Shown piece after piece: positions 14,954 through 21,407 of a DNA stretch of 25,193 nt. The stretch spans positions 1 to 25,193 of the forward strand of contig DATJWM010000098.1 of assembly GCA_035501255.1 (NCBI GenBank), given 5' to 3'. A model generated the notes under the pieces. The model had not been told where the DNA came from, did not search any database, and saw nothing but the letters and a program-made list of their open reading frames with translations. This DNA is from JAFAZI01 sp035501255 (GTDB lineage: Bacteria > Actinomycetota > Actinomycetes > JAFAQI01). The translations under genes were made by a program, and so were the position numbers. Each line of letters begins with the position of its first letter. The first letter of the stretch is position 1.

Positions 14954-14959
14954 ACCCTA
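14954..14959 (-). promoter_or_regulatory. Putative leaderless -10 box of the STAS gene
   Basis: TAGGGT on the minus strand lies exactly 7 nt before the ATG at 14946. The same hexamer and spacing occur before the GT2 gene at 21388. No -35 box is evident. Confidence 0.35.
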
Positions 14960-15014
14960 ATGTCCTGGCTCGCAACTGCGCTGCCGGATGCGATGATCGA
15001 GGAACTCTCAGAGC

Positions 15015-15087
15015 GCCCTCGTAGCTCAGGGGATAGAGCAACCGCCTCCTAAGCGGTAGGCCGCTGGTTCGATTCCAGCCGGGGGCA
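15015..15087 (+). tRNA. tRNA-Arg (anticodon CCU)
   Basis: A complete 73-nt cloverleaf. Acceptor GCCCTCG (15015-15021) pairs with CGGGGGC (15080-15086) through one T-G wobble, with discriminator A at 15087. The D stem is GCTC/GAGC. The anticodon stem ACCGC/GCGGT encloses loop CTCCTAA with anticodon CCT, reading AGG (Arg). A 5-nt variable loop precedes the T stem GCTGG/CCAGC with loop TTCGATT. CCA is not encoded (ACGA follows), as is common in actinomycetes. AGG is a rare codon in such GC-rich genomes. No attachment-site duplication or integrase is seen beside it. Confidence 0.96.
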
Positions 15088-15157
15088 CGAGTGCTTCGGT
15101 GGAGACTCATTCACCGACTGATCATGCGCCGTTCACGTTGGCCGTCGAGGAGCGGGC

Positions 15158-15163
15158 TAGCGT
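15158..15163 (+). promoter_or_regulatory. Putative leaderless -10 box of the MFS/CNB gene
   Basis: TAGCGT lies 6 nt before GTG 15170, the first start codon after an in-frame TAG (15158-15160, within the box itself). A purine-rich GAGGAGCGG exists upstream, but about 15 nt from the start, too far for a normal ribosome binding site. This favours leaderless initiation. Confidence 0.35.
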
Positions 15164-15169
15164 CCCTGC

Positions 15170-16837
15170 GTGGCGGCGGGCGTCGATCGGACCGACGCGG
15201 AGCCGGCCTCTCGATCCGCTCAGATCAGGCTGGACACCGCGCTCGCGGTGGCCGCGCTGGCCAATCGCGCGTACAGCATCGCGCTCGTGGTGTACGTGTT
15301 CAACGCGACCCACTCCTCCACCTGGGTCGCGGCCGCGGCGGCTGCCCGGTACCTGCCCGGAATCGCGACCGGCGCGTTCGCACGACCACTGCTCGAGCGG
15401 TTCTCTGCCCGGGCGGTTCTCGTGACGGCCGACCTTTGTTGTGCGGTCGCCCTCGCCGGGATGGCCGCGGCGGTCCAGGCAGATGCCTCCCCGGCGGTGG
15501 CCATCGCGCTGGCGGCAGTAGTCCGCATCGCGGCGGGCGGTCAGCCGATCGCGGCCGCCCGGCTCTTGCCGATCGTCGCCGGAGGGCGTGACCTCGCCCA
15601 CGTCGCGGCCCGGCAGGCGGCCACCGACAAGCTCATGCTGCTGGCCGGGCCGGCGATCGGCGGCTTGATGCTCCTCGTCGTCAGTCCGGCGGGTGCCCTC
15701 GCCATCCTCGCCGTCGTCACCTTGGTCGCGGCCGCGATCAGCAGCGCCCTGCCCGCTCCCCCGGTGCGCGCCGAGGCAACCAAGCCGTGGCACGAGCTTG
15801 CGACCACCGACCGCAGTCTGGCGCTGGCGACCGCCGGGATCGGCATTTTTGTGGCGCTGGCCGCGCTGTCCGGGTTCATCTACGGAACAGACACAGTCCT
15901 GCTTGCCGTGGTGTCCTCGAACTGGCTGCACCTCGGCAACGCCGGGTACGGCGTACTGTTCGCGGGGCTCGGCGCCGGGGGGCTGCTCGCGGCGCCCGCG
16001 GTCAACGCCCTGGTCCGGCGACAGCATCTGGCGAGCTGGCTCCTGCTCGGGATGTGCGTCTACACCCTCCCGTCGGTTGCCGTCGCACACACCCACAGTG
16101 CCGCGGCCGTTCTCGTGCTTCAGGCGCTGCGCGGCGCGGGTTCACTGACCGTGGATGTCGTCGCGCTCACCGAACTCCAAAGAATCGTGCTCCCACGGGG
16201 ACTGCCGACACTGACCGCCCGCCTGACGACGGTCGTGTTCACTGCGGTCGCCGTTGGTGCGCTGAGCACGCCCGTGTTGCTGAACGCGATCGACATCGCC
16301 GGAGCGCTGACGGTGCTCGGGGTCGTTCCACCCTTGGTAATGCTCGGTCTCTATCCGCGACTGCGCGAGTACGACGTGAGGATGAGCCAGCGACTCGAGG
16401 AGCTCGGGCCGCGGATCGCGGTTCTCGAGCCCCTCGGCCTGTTGCACGCCACCTCGCGCCCCGTGCTCGAGCGTCTTGCGGCCGACGTGACCGAGGTCAG
16501 CGCCGCCCCCGGTTCGACGATCATCACCGCCGACGATCCGGCCGACGCGTTCTACGTCGTCCTCTCCGGCCACCTCGACGTCTTCGTCGGCGACCGGCAG
16601 GTGAACGAGTTGCACGACGGTGACTGGTTCGGCGAGATCGGCCTGTTGGAGGGACGGCGCAGAACGGCAACCGTGCGCGCGCACGACCGGTGCGAGCTGT
16701 ATCGGATCGGTGGTGCGGCATTCCTGGATGCGTTCACCCAACTGCCGCCGTCACCCAGCCTGCTCGACAGCGTCGCGGCGCGGATCGCGACCGGTCAGCT
16801 GACCGGCGACGGAAGTCACGATGCCTCGCCAGCCTGA
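15170..16837 (+). CDS. MFS-type membrane protein fused to a cyclic-nucleotide-binding domain
   Basis: A 555-aa two-part protein. Residues 20-410 are hydrophobic with about 10-12 transmembrane helices and MFS-like organisation (RYLPGIATGAFARPLLERFSAR resembles the conserved loop between helices 2 and 3). Residues about 430-545 are a cytoplasmic CRP-type nucleotide-binding domain: LERLAADVTEVSAAPGSTII, ADAFYVVLSGHLDVFV, then the phosphate-binding cassette FGEIGLL (487-493) followed by RRRTATVRA. The cassette keeps the Glu and Arg that bind cyclic nucleotide ribose phosphate in CRP. This suggests a transporter or sensor gated by cAMP or a similar ligand; the substrate is unknown. Fusions of this type are known in actinobacteria but uncharacterised. 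Its stop codon lies inside the downstream palindrome. Confidence 0.87.
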   Translation: MAAGVDRTDAEPASRSAQIRLDTALAVAALANRAYSIALVVYVFNATHSSTWVAAAAAARYLPGIATGAFARPLLERFSARAVLVTADLCCAVALAGMAAAVQADASPAVAIALAAVVRIAAGGQPIAAARLLPIVAGGRDLAHVAARQAATDKLMLLAGPAIGGLMLLVVSPAGALAILAVVTLVAAAISSALPAPPVRAEATKPWHELATTDRSLALATAGIGIFVALAALSGFIYGTDTVLLAVVSSNWLHLGNAGYGVLFAGLGAGGLLAAPAVNALVRRQHLASWLLLGMCVYTLPSVAVAHTHSAAAVLVLQALRGAGSLTVDVVALTELQRIVLPRGLPTLTARLTTVVFTAVAVGALSTPVLLNAIDIAGALTVLGVVPPLVMLGLYPRLREYDVRMSQRLEELGPRIAVLEPLGLLHATSRPVLERLAADVTEVSAAPGSTIITADDPADAFYVVLSGHLDVFVGDRQVNELHDGDWFGEIGLLEGRRRTATVRAHDRCELYRIGGAAFLDAFTQLPPSPSLLDSVAARIATGQLTGDGSHDASPA

Positions 16838-16859
16838 ACTATACGTTGTATAGATCAGG
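16833..16859. promoter_or_regulatory. 27-bp palindrome, probable TetR-family operator
   Basis: CCTGA-A-CTATAC-GTT-GTATAG-A-TCAGG: two 12-nt arms around GTT with a single A/A mismatch. The core CTATAC-GTT-GTATAG has the same layout as tetO (CTATCA-TTG-ATAG class). It lies about 70 bp before the hydrolase-like gene, whose operon ends with a TetR regulator. A possible promoter TTGTAT (16846-16851), 18 bp, TAGAGA (16870-16875) overlaps the right half, so bound repressor would block the -35 region. The AT-rich core is not like a terminator and no T-run follows. Confidence 0.68.
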
Positions 16860-16877
16860 CTATCGGTGGTAGAGAGG

Positions 16878-16913
16878 GCGGGTCATCTCGACGACGCGGG
16901 TCATCTCGACGAC
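16878..16913 (+). repeat. Perfect 18-bp tandem duplication in the 5' leader
   Basis: GCGGGTCATCTCGACGAC occurs at 16878-16895 and again at 16896-16913 with no mismatch or spacer. It directly precedes the strong ribosome binding site GAGGAGG (16914-16920) of the gene at 16930. It may be recent slippage or two binding sites. Confidence 0.85.
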
Positions 16914-16929
16914 GAGGAGGCTGAGCCCG

Positions 16930-18960
16930 ATGAGCATCGCCACTGCCGGTTCACGAGGATCGACCGACCCCGCGCATGACGCGCCGTACATCGACATCGA
17001 CGAGTGGCGGGACGAGCCGATCCGGCACCGCTACGTGCACGGCGGCTTTGAGGGCACCGACACCCGGTTCTCGATCTACCTACCGCCCCCCGAGCGCTAT
17101 GAAGGCCGGTTCTTCCACCCCCTCATGCCGATCTCCGGCATGGAGACCGGGGCCACGAACCCGCTGGCGCTGATGATGGGGGAGTCGATCCAGTTCGCGT
17201 TCGCCAGCGGCGGATACCTGGTGGAGTCCAACCAGGGACGGTTCGTCATGTTCCCCGGCGAGGATTCGACCCTCGCCGGCTTCCGGGCGAGCGCGGCCAC
17301 TGCGCGCTTCTCACGAACCATCGCGGCGGGGATGTACGGCGAGCACCGGCCGTTCGGCTACGTCTTCGGCGGCAGCGGCGGCGCGTTCAAGACGATCAGT
17401 TGCGTCGAGAGCACGAACGACGTCTGGGACGGTTCGGTGCCGTTCGTGCACGGATCGCCGGTGAGCATGCCCAACGTGTTCACCGTCCAGGCGCACGCGT
17501 TCCGGATCCTGCGGGAGAAGTTCCCGCAGATCGTCGACGCCATCGAACCGGGTGGCAGCGGCGACATGTACGCCGGGCTGAACGTCGAGGAACGCGAGGC
17601 CCTTGCCGAGGTGACCCGGCTGGGGTTCCCCCCTCGCTCGTGGTTCGACGTGAACCGGATCTCGGTCGGCTACACGGGCGTGTTCTCCGCGCTTCTCGAC
17701 AAGGTGGTGGCGTGGGACCCGACCTACTTCGAGGACTTCTGGACCAAGCCCGGCTACCTCGGCGCCAACCCGCCGGACTCGCTGATCCAGGCCCGGATCG
17801 AGCACAAGACGACGATCAGCAAGATCGTCACCACCACCGAGGCGGTGGAAATGGGCCTGCCGATCTCGATGTCCGCACGCTACGGAGACACCCACACCGA
17901 GCTGCCCGCGGCAGTTCGCGTCGAGAACCCGCCCGAGTCCGGCCTGCAGGGTGCCGCGCTCACCTTCACGAGCGGCGCGGCCGCCGGCCACGTCATGTAC
18001 ATCGCGGGCGTGATCGGCGACCTCGTCCTCACCGGGTTCGGTGAGGAGCATTTCGAGTCACTCCGCGGCGTGCAGGTCGGCGACGAGGTGCAGATCGACA
18101 ACGAGCACTACCTGGCGGCGCAGACCTACCACCGCCACCAGATGCCGGGACGCGAGTTCTATCCCTGGGACCAGTTCCTCGTGGCCGGCACACCGATACA
18201 CCCGCAGCGGTCGGCGCAGCTCGGCGAGCGGTTCGCGCGGCAGGGTTCGGGGTCATCGATGAGCGGGCGGTTCGCCGGCAAGATGATCGTCGTCGAGGCC
18301 CTGATGGACGAAGCCGCTTTCCCCTGGCAGGCGGACTGGTACCGCACGCTGGTCAAGCAGACGCTCGGCCGGCGCCTTGATGACTCCTACCGGCTGTGGT
18401 TCATCGACCACGCGATGCACACCACGCCGATGGACCTTCCCGGAGATCCACTCCCGGCCCGCACCACCCGGGTCGTCAGCTACGTCGGCGTCCTCCAGCA
18501 AGCCCTCCGCGACGTCAGCGCGTGGGTCGAGCACGGGATCATCCCGCCCGAGAGCACCGTGTACGACGTCGACGACGCTCAGATCCGGGTGCCGGCCAGC
18601 GCCGCAGCGCGCAAAGGCATCCAGCCCGTCGTGTCGGTGCGCGCCAACGGCCACGACCGCGCCGACGTCGCGGTGGGCGAGCCGGTCGAGTTCTCCGCAC
18701 TCATCGAGGTGCCACCGGCGACCGGGACGATCGTGGCCGTGGAGTGGGACTTCGAGGGCAGGGGTGACTATCCGGTGGTCGAGGAGATCGACGACGCGAC
18801 CGCCGCTCAACACCGGATGCCGCTGACCCGTACTTACGCCTTTTCCGAGCCGGGCACGTACTTCCCCGCCGTCCGTGCGACCTCCCACCGGCACGGCGAC
18901 ATCCACTCCCCATTCGGGCGGGTACACAACCTCGGCCGGGTCCGGGTCGTCGTCGGCTGA
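16930..18960 (+). CDS. Alpha/beta-hydrolase-like protein with PKD-like C-terminus, function unknown
   Basis: A 676-aa protein I cannot name. The N-terminal ~500 residues look like an alpha/beta hydrolase: strand YVFGGSGGAFKTI forms a nucleophile-elbow-like GGSGG with S149, and a late segment LWFIDHAMHTTPM supplies possible acid and base residues (D493, H494, H497). The insert at about 225-400 includes GAALTFTSGAAAGHVMYIAG and may be a lid or separate domain. The C-terminal ~100 residues (EFSALIEVPPATG, VAVEWDFEGRGDYP, YAFSEPGTYFPAVRAT) follow the PKD fold pattern. PKD domains are usually extracellular, but the N-terminus shows no Sec, Tat or lipoprotein signal. ATG 16930 is set by GAGGAGG 9 nt upstream. 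The TetR gene follows after 10 nt, in the same operon. Confidence 0.72.
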   Translation: MSIATAGSRGSTDPAHDAPYIDIDEWRDEPIRHRYVHGGFEGTDTRFSIYLPPPERYEGRFFHPLMPISGMETGATNPLALMMGESIQFAFASGGYLVESNQGRFVMFPGEDSTLAGFRASAATARFSRTIAAGMYGEHRPFGYVFGGSGGAFKTISCVESTNDVWDGSVPFVHGSPVSMPNVFTVQAHAFRILREKFPQIVDAIEPGGSGDMYAGLNVEEREALAEVTRLGFPPRSWFDVNRISVGYTGVFSALLDKVVAWDPTYFEDFWTKPGYLGANPPDSLIQARIEHKTTISKIVTTTEAVEMGLPISMSARYGDTHTELPAAVRVENPPESGLQGAALTFTSGAAAGHVMYIAGVIGDLVLTGFGEEHFESLRGVQVGDEVQIDNEHYLAAQTYHRHQMPGREFYPWDQFLVAGTPIHPQRSAQLGERFARQGSGSSMSGRFAGKMIVVEALMDEAAFPWQADWYRTLVKQTLGRRLDDSYRLWFIDHAMHTTPMDLPGDPLPARTTRVVSYVGVLQQALRDVSAWVEHGIIPPESTVYDVDDAQIRVPASAAARKGIQPVVSVRANGHDRADVAVGEPVEFSALIEVPPATGTIVAVEWDFEGRGDYPVVEEIDDATAAQHRMPLTRTYAFSEPGTYFPAVRATSHRHGDIHSPFGRVHNLGRVRVVVG

Positions 18961-18970
18961 CGGGCGCACG

Positions 18971-19576
18971 ATGGCGGAACTGGATCGCCCGCGCATTGCC
19001 GCGGCCGCGCTCCGCGTCGCCGACGAGCGGGGCGCATCCGGCTTCACGATGCGGGCGGTGGCGGAGGCTCTGGGGGTCACCCCGATGGCGCTCTACCACC
19101 ACGTGGCAGACAAGGCGGGCTTGGTCGCGCTGGCCGTCGACGCCGCGATCTGCGAGTCTCCCTTGCCACCACCGACCGGGTTCTGGCAGGACGATCTGTG
19201 GGAGGTCGCCCGCTGGGTGCGAGACAACTCGCGCGCCCACCCGGCGATCGGGCGACTCCGGATGACCCACCGAGTCTGGACGCCGTCGATCTTTCCGATG
19301 AGCGAGCGCTGGGTCAGCGTCTGGCAACAGAGCGGGCTGCCGCTGGACCAGGCGCTGACCGCCGCATCGGTCAGCAGCATCGCCGTCATCGGGCTCGTCG
19401 AGGCAGAGGCAGGGCTTGAGCACCTCGACCCGCCGCCCGCGGAAATGCTCGCGATGATGCCGAACGCGCGACTTCTGTTCTGCGTTGCGCGCGATCGCGA
19501 AGCCGGATTCGAGCTCGCGGTTCGGTCCCTCATCGAGGGCCTGCACGCTCGGTTGACGGTGAGTCCGGACGGCTAG
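18971..19576 (+). CDS. TetR-family transcriptional regulator
   Basis: A 201-aa repressor-type protein. The helix-turn-helix FTMRAVAEALGVTPMALYHHV (about 25-45) followed by ADKAGLVALAVDA is characteristic of the TetR(B)-like subgroup, whose recognition helix reads LYxHV.K..LL. The remaining helices form the ligand-binding and dimer domain. It starts 10 nt after the hydrolase-like gene and is probably co-transcribed, so it would repress its own operon by binding the 27-bp palindrome at 16833-16859; that pairing is inferred. The inducer may be the substrate or product of the hydrolase-like protein. Its stop lies 4 nt from the convergent flippase-like gene. ATG 18971 is the natural start; upstream frame overlaps the previous gene. 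Confidence 0.92.
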   Translation: MAELDRPRIAAAALRVADERGASGFTMRAVAEALGVTPMALYHHVADKAGLVALAVDAAICESPLPPPTGFWQDDLWEVARWVRDNSRAHPAIGRLRMTHRVWTPSIFPMSERWVSVWQQSGLPLDQALTAASVSSIAVIGLVEAEAGLEHLDPPPAEMLAMMPNARLLFCVARDREAGFELAVRSLIEGLHARLTVSPDG

Positions 19577-19580
19577 GTGC

Positions 19581-20558
19581 TCAGACCTGCGTCGAGGTCT
19601 CGGGAACCGCCGCCTCCCGGGTCGCTCCGATCGACACGACGGCGAGCACGATGAGCTCCGCCAGAACGGTCACCAGTCGCGTCGTCACGGCAGCGGCCTG
19701 AAGATCGGCTTTCGGATACAGGTCGCGCAGCGCCCACACGTAGACGACCTCGCGTACTCCGACCCCACCGGGTGCGAAGACGACCACCAGACCGACCGCC
19801 CAGGCCAGGCAGGCGGCACCGGCAACGTAGAGCGGGTAGGTCGGGTGCCGGATTCCGGAAACCGCGAGCTGAGTGAGGACACAGGTGATGCCGTAAGCAA
19901 CGAACCCGAACGAGTACGTCGCCGTCGTCCGAACGACCGCGGTCCGTGTCACCTTCGACCGCCGCTCCAACCAGCGGCTGAACACGGCCGGCACGAAGGC
20001 AACGACAACCAGCGGGAACCAGGCCGGGTTGTGCACCGTCGCCCACAGTGCGCCCACACCAACGGCGGCTGCGAGCACGATCACGTTCTCCGCAACGACG
20101 GCCGTGGCCTTGTCCCGAACCCGCCCTTGGACGGTCGTGGCGCGCGCCAGCGGCGCCCAGATCCCGCCGGGCAGGTAGCGCGCGACCTGGGTCTGGCACC
20201 ACGCCCGGATCGGTGCCCGCTCGAGCCGTTCGGTGATCAGGGTCGACCAGCCGCAGGCCAGCGCAACCCACCACACGAGGGCCGTGAACAGGGAAAGAAC
20301 GAGCGGCCAGCCGCGGATCGTGGACAGGTCGATCTTGGAATAGGACCGATAGCCGTAGTAGCCGACCAGCAGGATCGCGAGCGGCAGGTAGGTCATCCGC
20401 AGGACGGCGATGATGAACGGTGCTCGCTGCTTCAGATCGCGGAGCGCACTCTCGCAGCGCAGCCACCACGTGTGTCCGAGCACGACGAGACGGTGCGGAG
20501 GAGGTGCCTCGGAGGTCACCACCTCACCGTCGTCGCGGTTCACCGCCGTGTGGACCAT
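19581..20558 (-). CDS. Flippase-like / LPG-synthase transmembrane-region membrane protein
   Basis: A 325-aa polytopic membrane protein of the UPF0104/TIGR00374 family (lysylphosphatidylglycerol synthase TM region, AglD/MprF-like flippase domain). Hallmarks are VARYLPGGIWAPLARA (PGGIW 130-134) and FAPGGVGVREVVYVWAL near the C-terminus, with about 7-8 hydrophobic helices from residue 48. A basic/polar N-terminus of about 45 residues is cytoplasmic. Such proteins are found with glycosyltransferases and are proposed to move lipid-linked intermediates across the membrane. It starts 8 nt after the GT2 stop on the same strand, so the two form an operon. ATG 20558 has only a weak Shine-Dalgarno sequence. 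Confidence 0.87.
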   Translation of the reverse strand: MVHTAVNRDDGEVVTSEAPPPHRLVVLGHTWWLRCESALRDLKQRAPFIIAVLRMTYLPLAILLVGYYGYRSYSKIDLSTIRGWPLVLSLFTALVWWVALACGWSTLITERLERAPIRAWCQTQVARYLPGGIWAPLARATTVQGRVRDKATAVVAENVIVLAAAVGVGALWATVHNPAWFPLVVVAFVPAVFSRWLERRSKVTRTAVVRTTATYSFGFVAYGITCVLTQLAVSGIRHPTYPLYVAGAACLAWAVGLVVVFAPGGVGVREVVYVWALRDLYPKADLQAAAVTTRLVTVLAELIVLAVVSIGATREAAVPETSTQV

Positions 20559-20566
20559 CGGGCTCG

Positions 20567-21388
20567 CTAGCGCCCGGAGTCACGCCCGGCTCGGCGCGCC
20601 GAGCGGCGTTCCCGAGCCCACGTGGTCAGAATCACCCGGGCGTATCTGCCGGCGTAGAGGACGTTGTGCCCCTTCTTGCTCTCACCTGCGAGCCGCTTGT
20701 GCATCGTGATCGGGCGCTCCGCGATGCGATAGCCGTGGTAGATCGCGCCGATCAGCAGCTCGGAGGTCTGGTACTGCACCTGGACCTGCGGCACCTCCTG
20801 CGTGACCTCGGTCCGCATCGCCCGGAACCCGCTCGAGGTGTCGGTCACGTTCGTGCCGGTCAACAGACTGACGAGCTTGGCGAACAACGTCACCCCCGCC
20901 GAGCGAAACGCATCATCGGTCTCCGCGGTGCCCAGCACCCGAGACCCGATGACGAAGTCGGCTTCGTCGCGCACGAGCGGCTCAAGAACGGTCGGGATCT
21001 CGACCGGGTCCCACTGCATGTCCGCGTCGAGCGTCACGACGTACTGCGCGCCGAACTCGGCGGCGATCTGATAGCCGAGCCGCAGCGCGACCCCGTGGCC
21101 ACAGTTGCGCTCAAGACGAACGACGTGGACGCCGTCGTAGGCACGCGCGACCTCAGCCGTTCCATCCGTGCTGCCGTCGTCGACCACCAAGGTGTCGATC
21201 GCCAGGTCGCAGGCGGCCGAAGGGATCGCCTCCACAACGGCGCCGAGGCAGTCGCGCTCATCCAGCGCGGCAATCACCGCGACGGTAGGGGCGAACTTCA
21301 GATCGGGGTGCTCGCGGCGAAACTGCTCCAGCGCGGCGGACCGGACGGCGGGGATATACGGCCGGTCCTTGCGGTTGGTCGCGCTCAC
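20567..21388 (-). CDS. Family 2 glycosyltransferase, polyprenyl-phosphate glycosyltransferase type
   Basis: A 273-aa GT-A enzyme with TVAVIAALDERD at the first strand, DTLVVDDGSTDGT (DDGS 70-73) for the nucleotide, and the metal-binding DAD (121-123) in VVTLDADMQWDP. Further motifs are FVIGSRVLG and TDTSSGFRAMR, which resemble dolichol-/polyprenyl-phosphate mannosyltransferases. There is no C-terminal membrane helix pair. It probably charges a polyprenyl phosphate with a sugar for the neighbouring GT-C enzymes and flippase-like protein; sugar and acceptor are inferred. GTG 21388 is chosen because family similarity begins just after it and TAGGGT lies 7 nt upstream. An open frame continues to 21571 but runs into the divergent GT-C gene. 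Confidence 0.88.
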   Translation of the reverse strand: MSATNRKDRPYIPAVRSAALEQFRREHPDLKFAPTVAVIAALDERDCLGAVVEAIPSAACDLAIDTLVVDDGSTDGTAEVARAYDGVHVVRLERNCGHGVALRLGYQIAAEFGAQYVVTLDADMQWDPVEIPTVLEPLVRDEADFVIGSRVLGTAETDDAFRSAGVTLFAKLVSLLTGTNVTDTSSGFRAMRTEVTQEVPQVQVQYQTSELLIGAIYHGYRIAERPITMHKRLAGESKKGHNVLYAGRYARVILTTWARERRSARRAGRDSGR

Positions 21389-21407
21389 ACCCCCTACCCT
21401 ACGGTTC
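21389..21407. promoter_or_regulatory. Symmetric bidirectional leaderless promoter between GT2 and GT-C genes
   Basis: Only 19 nt separate the two divergent GTG starts. The centre TACCCTA (21395-21401) reads TACCCT on the plus strand (7 nt before GTG 21408) and TAGGGT on the minus strand (7 nt before GTG 21388). Both fit TANNNT -10 boxes at leaderless spacing. Any -35 boxes would lie inside the opposite gene, and none is convincing. Confidence 0.5.

Noticed and set aside
15015..15087. tRNA as integration site of a mobile element
   Set aside because: No integrase, no direct repeat of the tRNA 3' end and no change in composition downstream.
16833..16859. Intrinsic terminator for the MFS/CNB gene
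   Set aside because: The stem core is AT-rich with no following T-run and fits an operator better, although some termination cannot be excluded.
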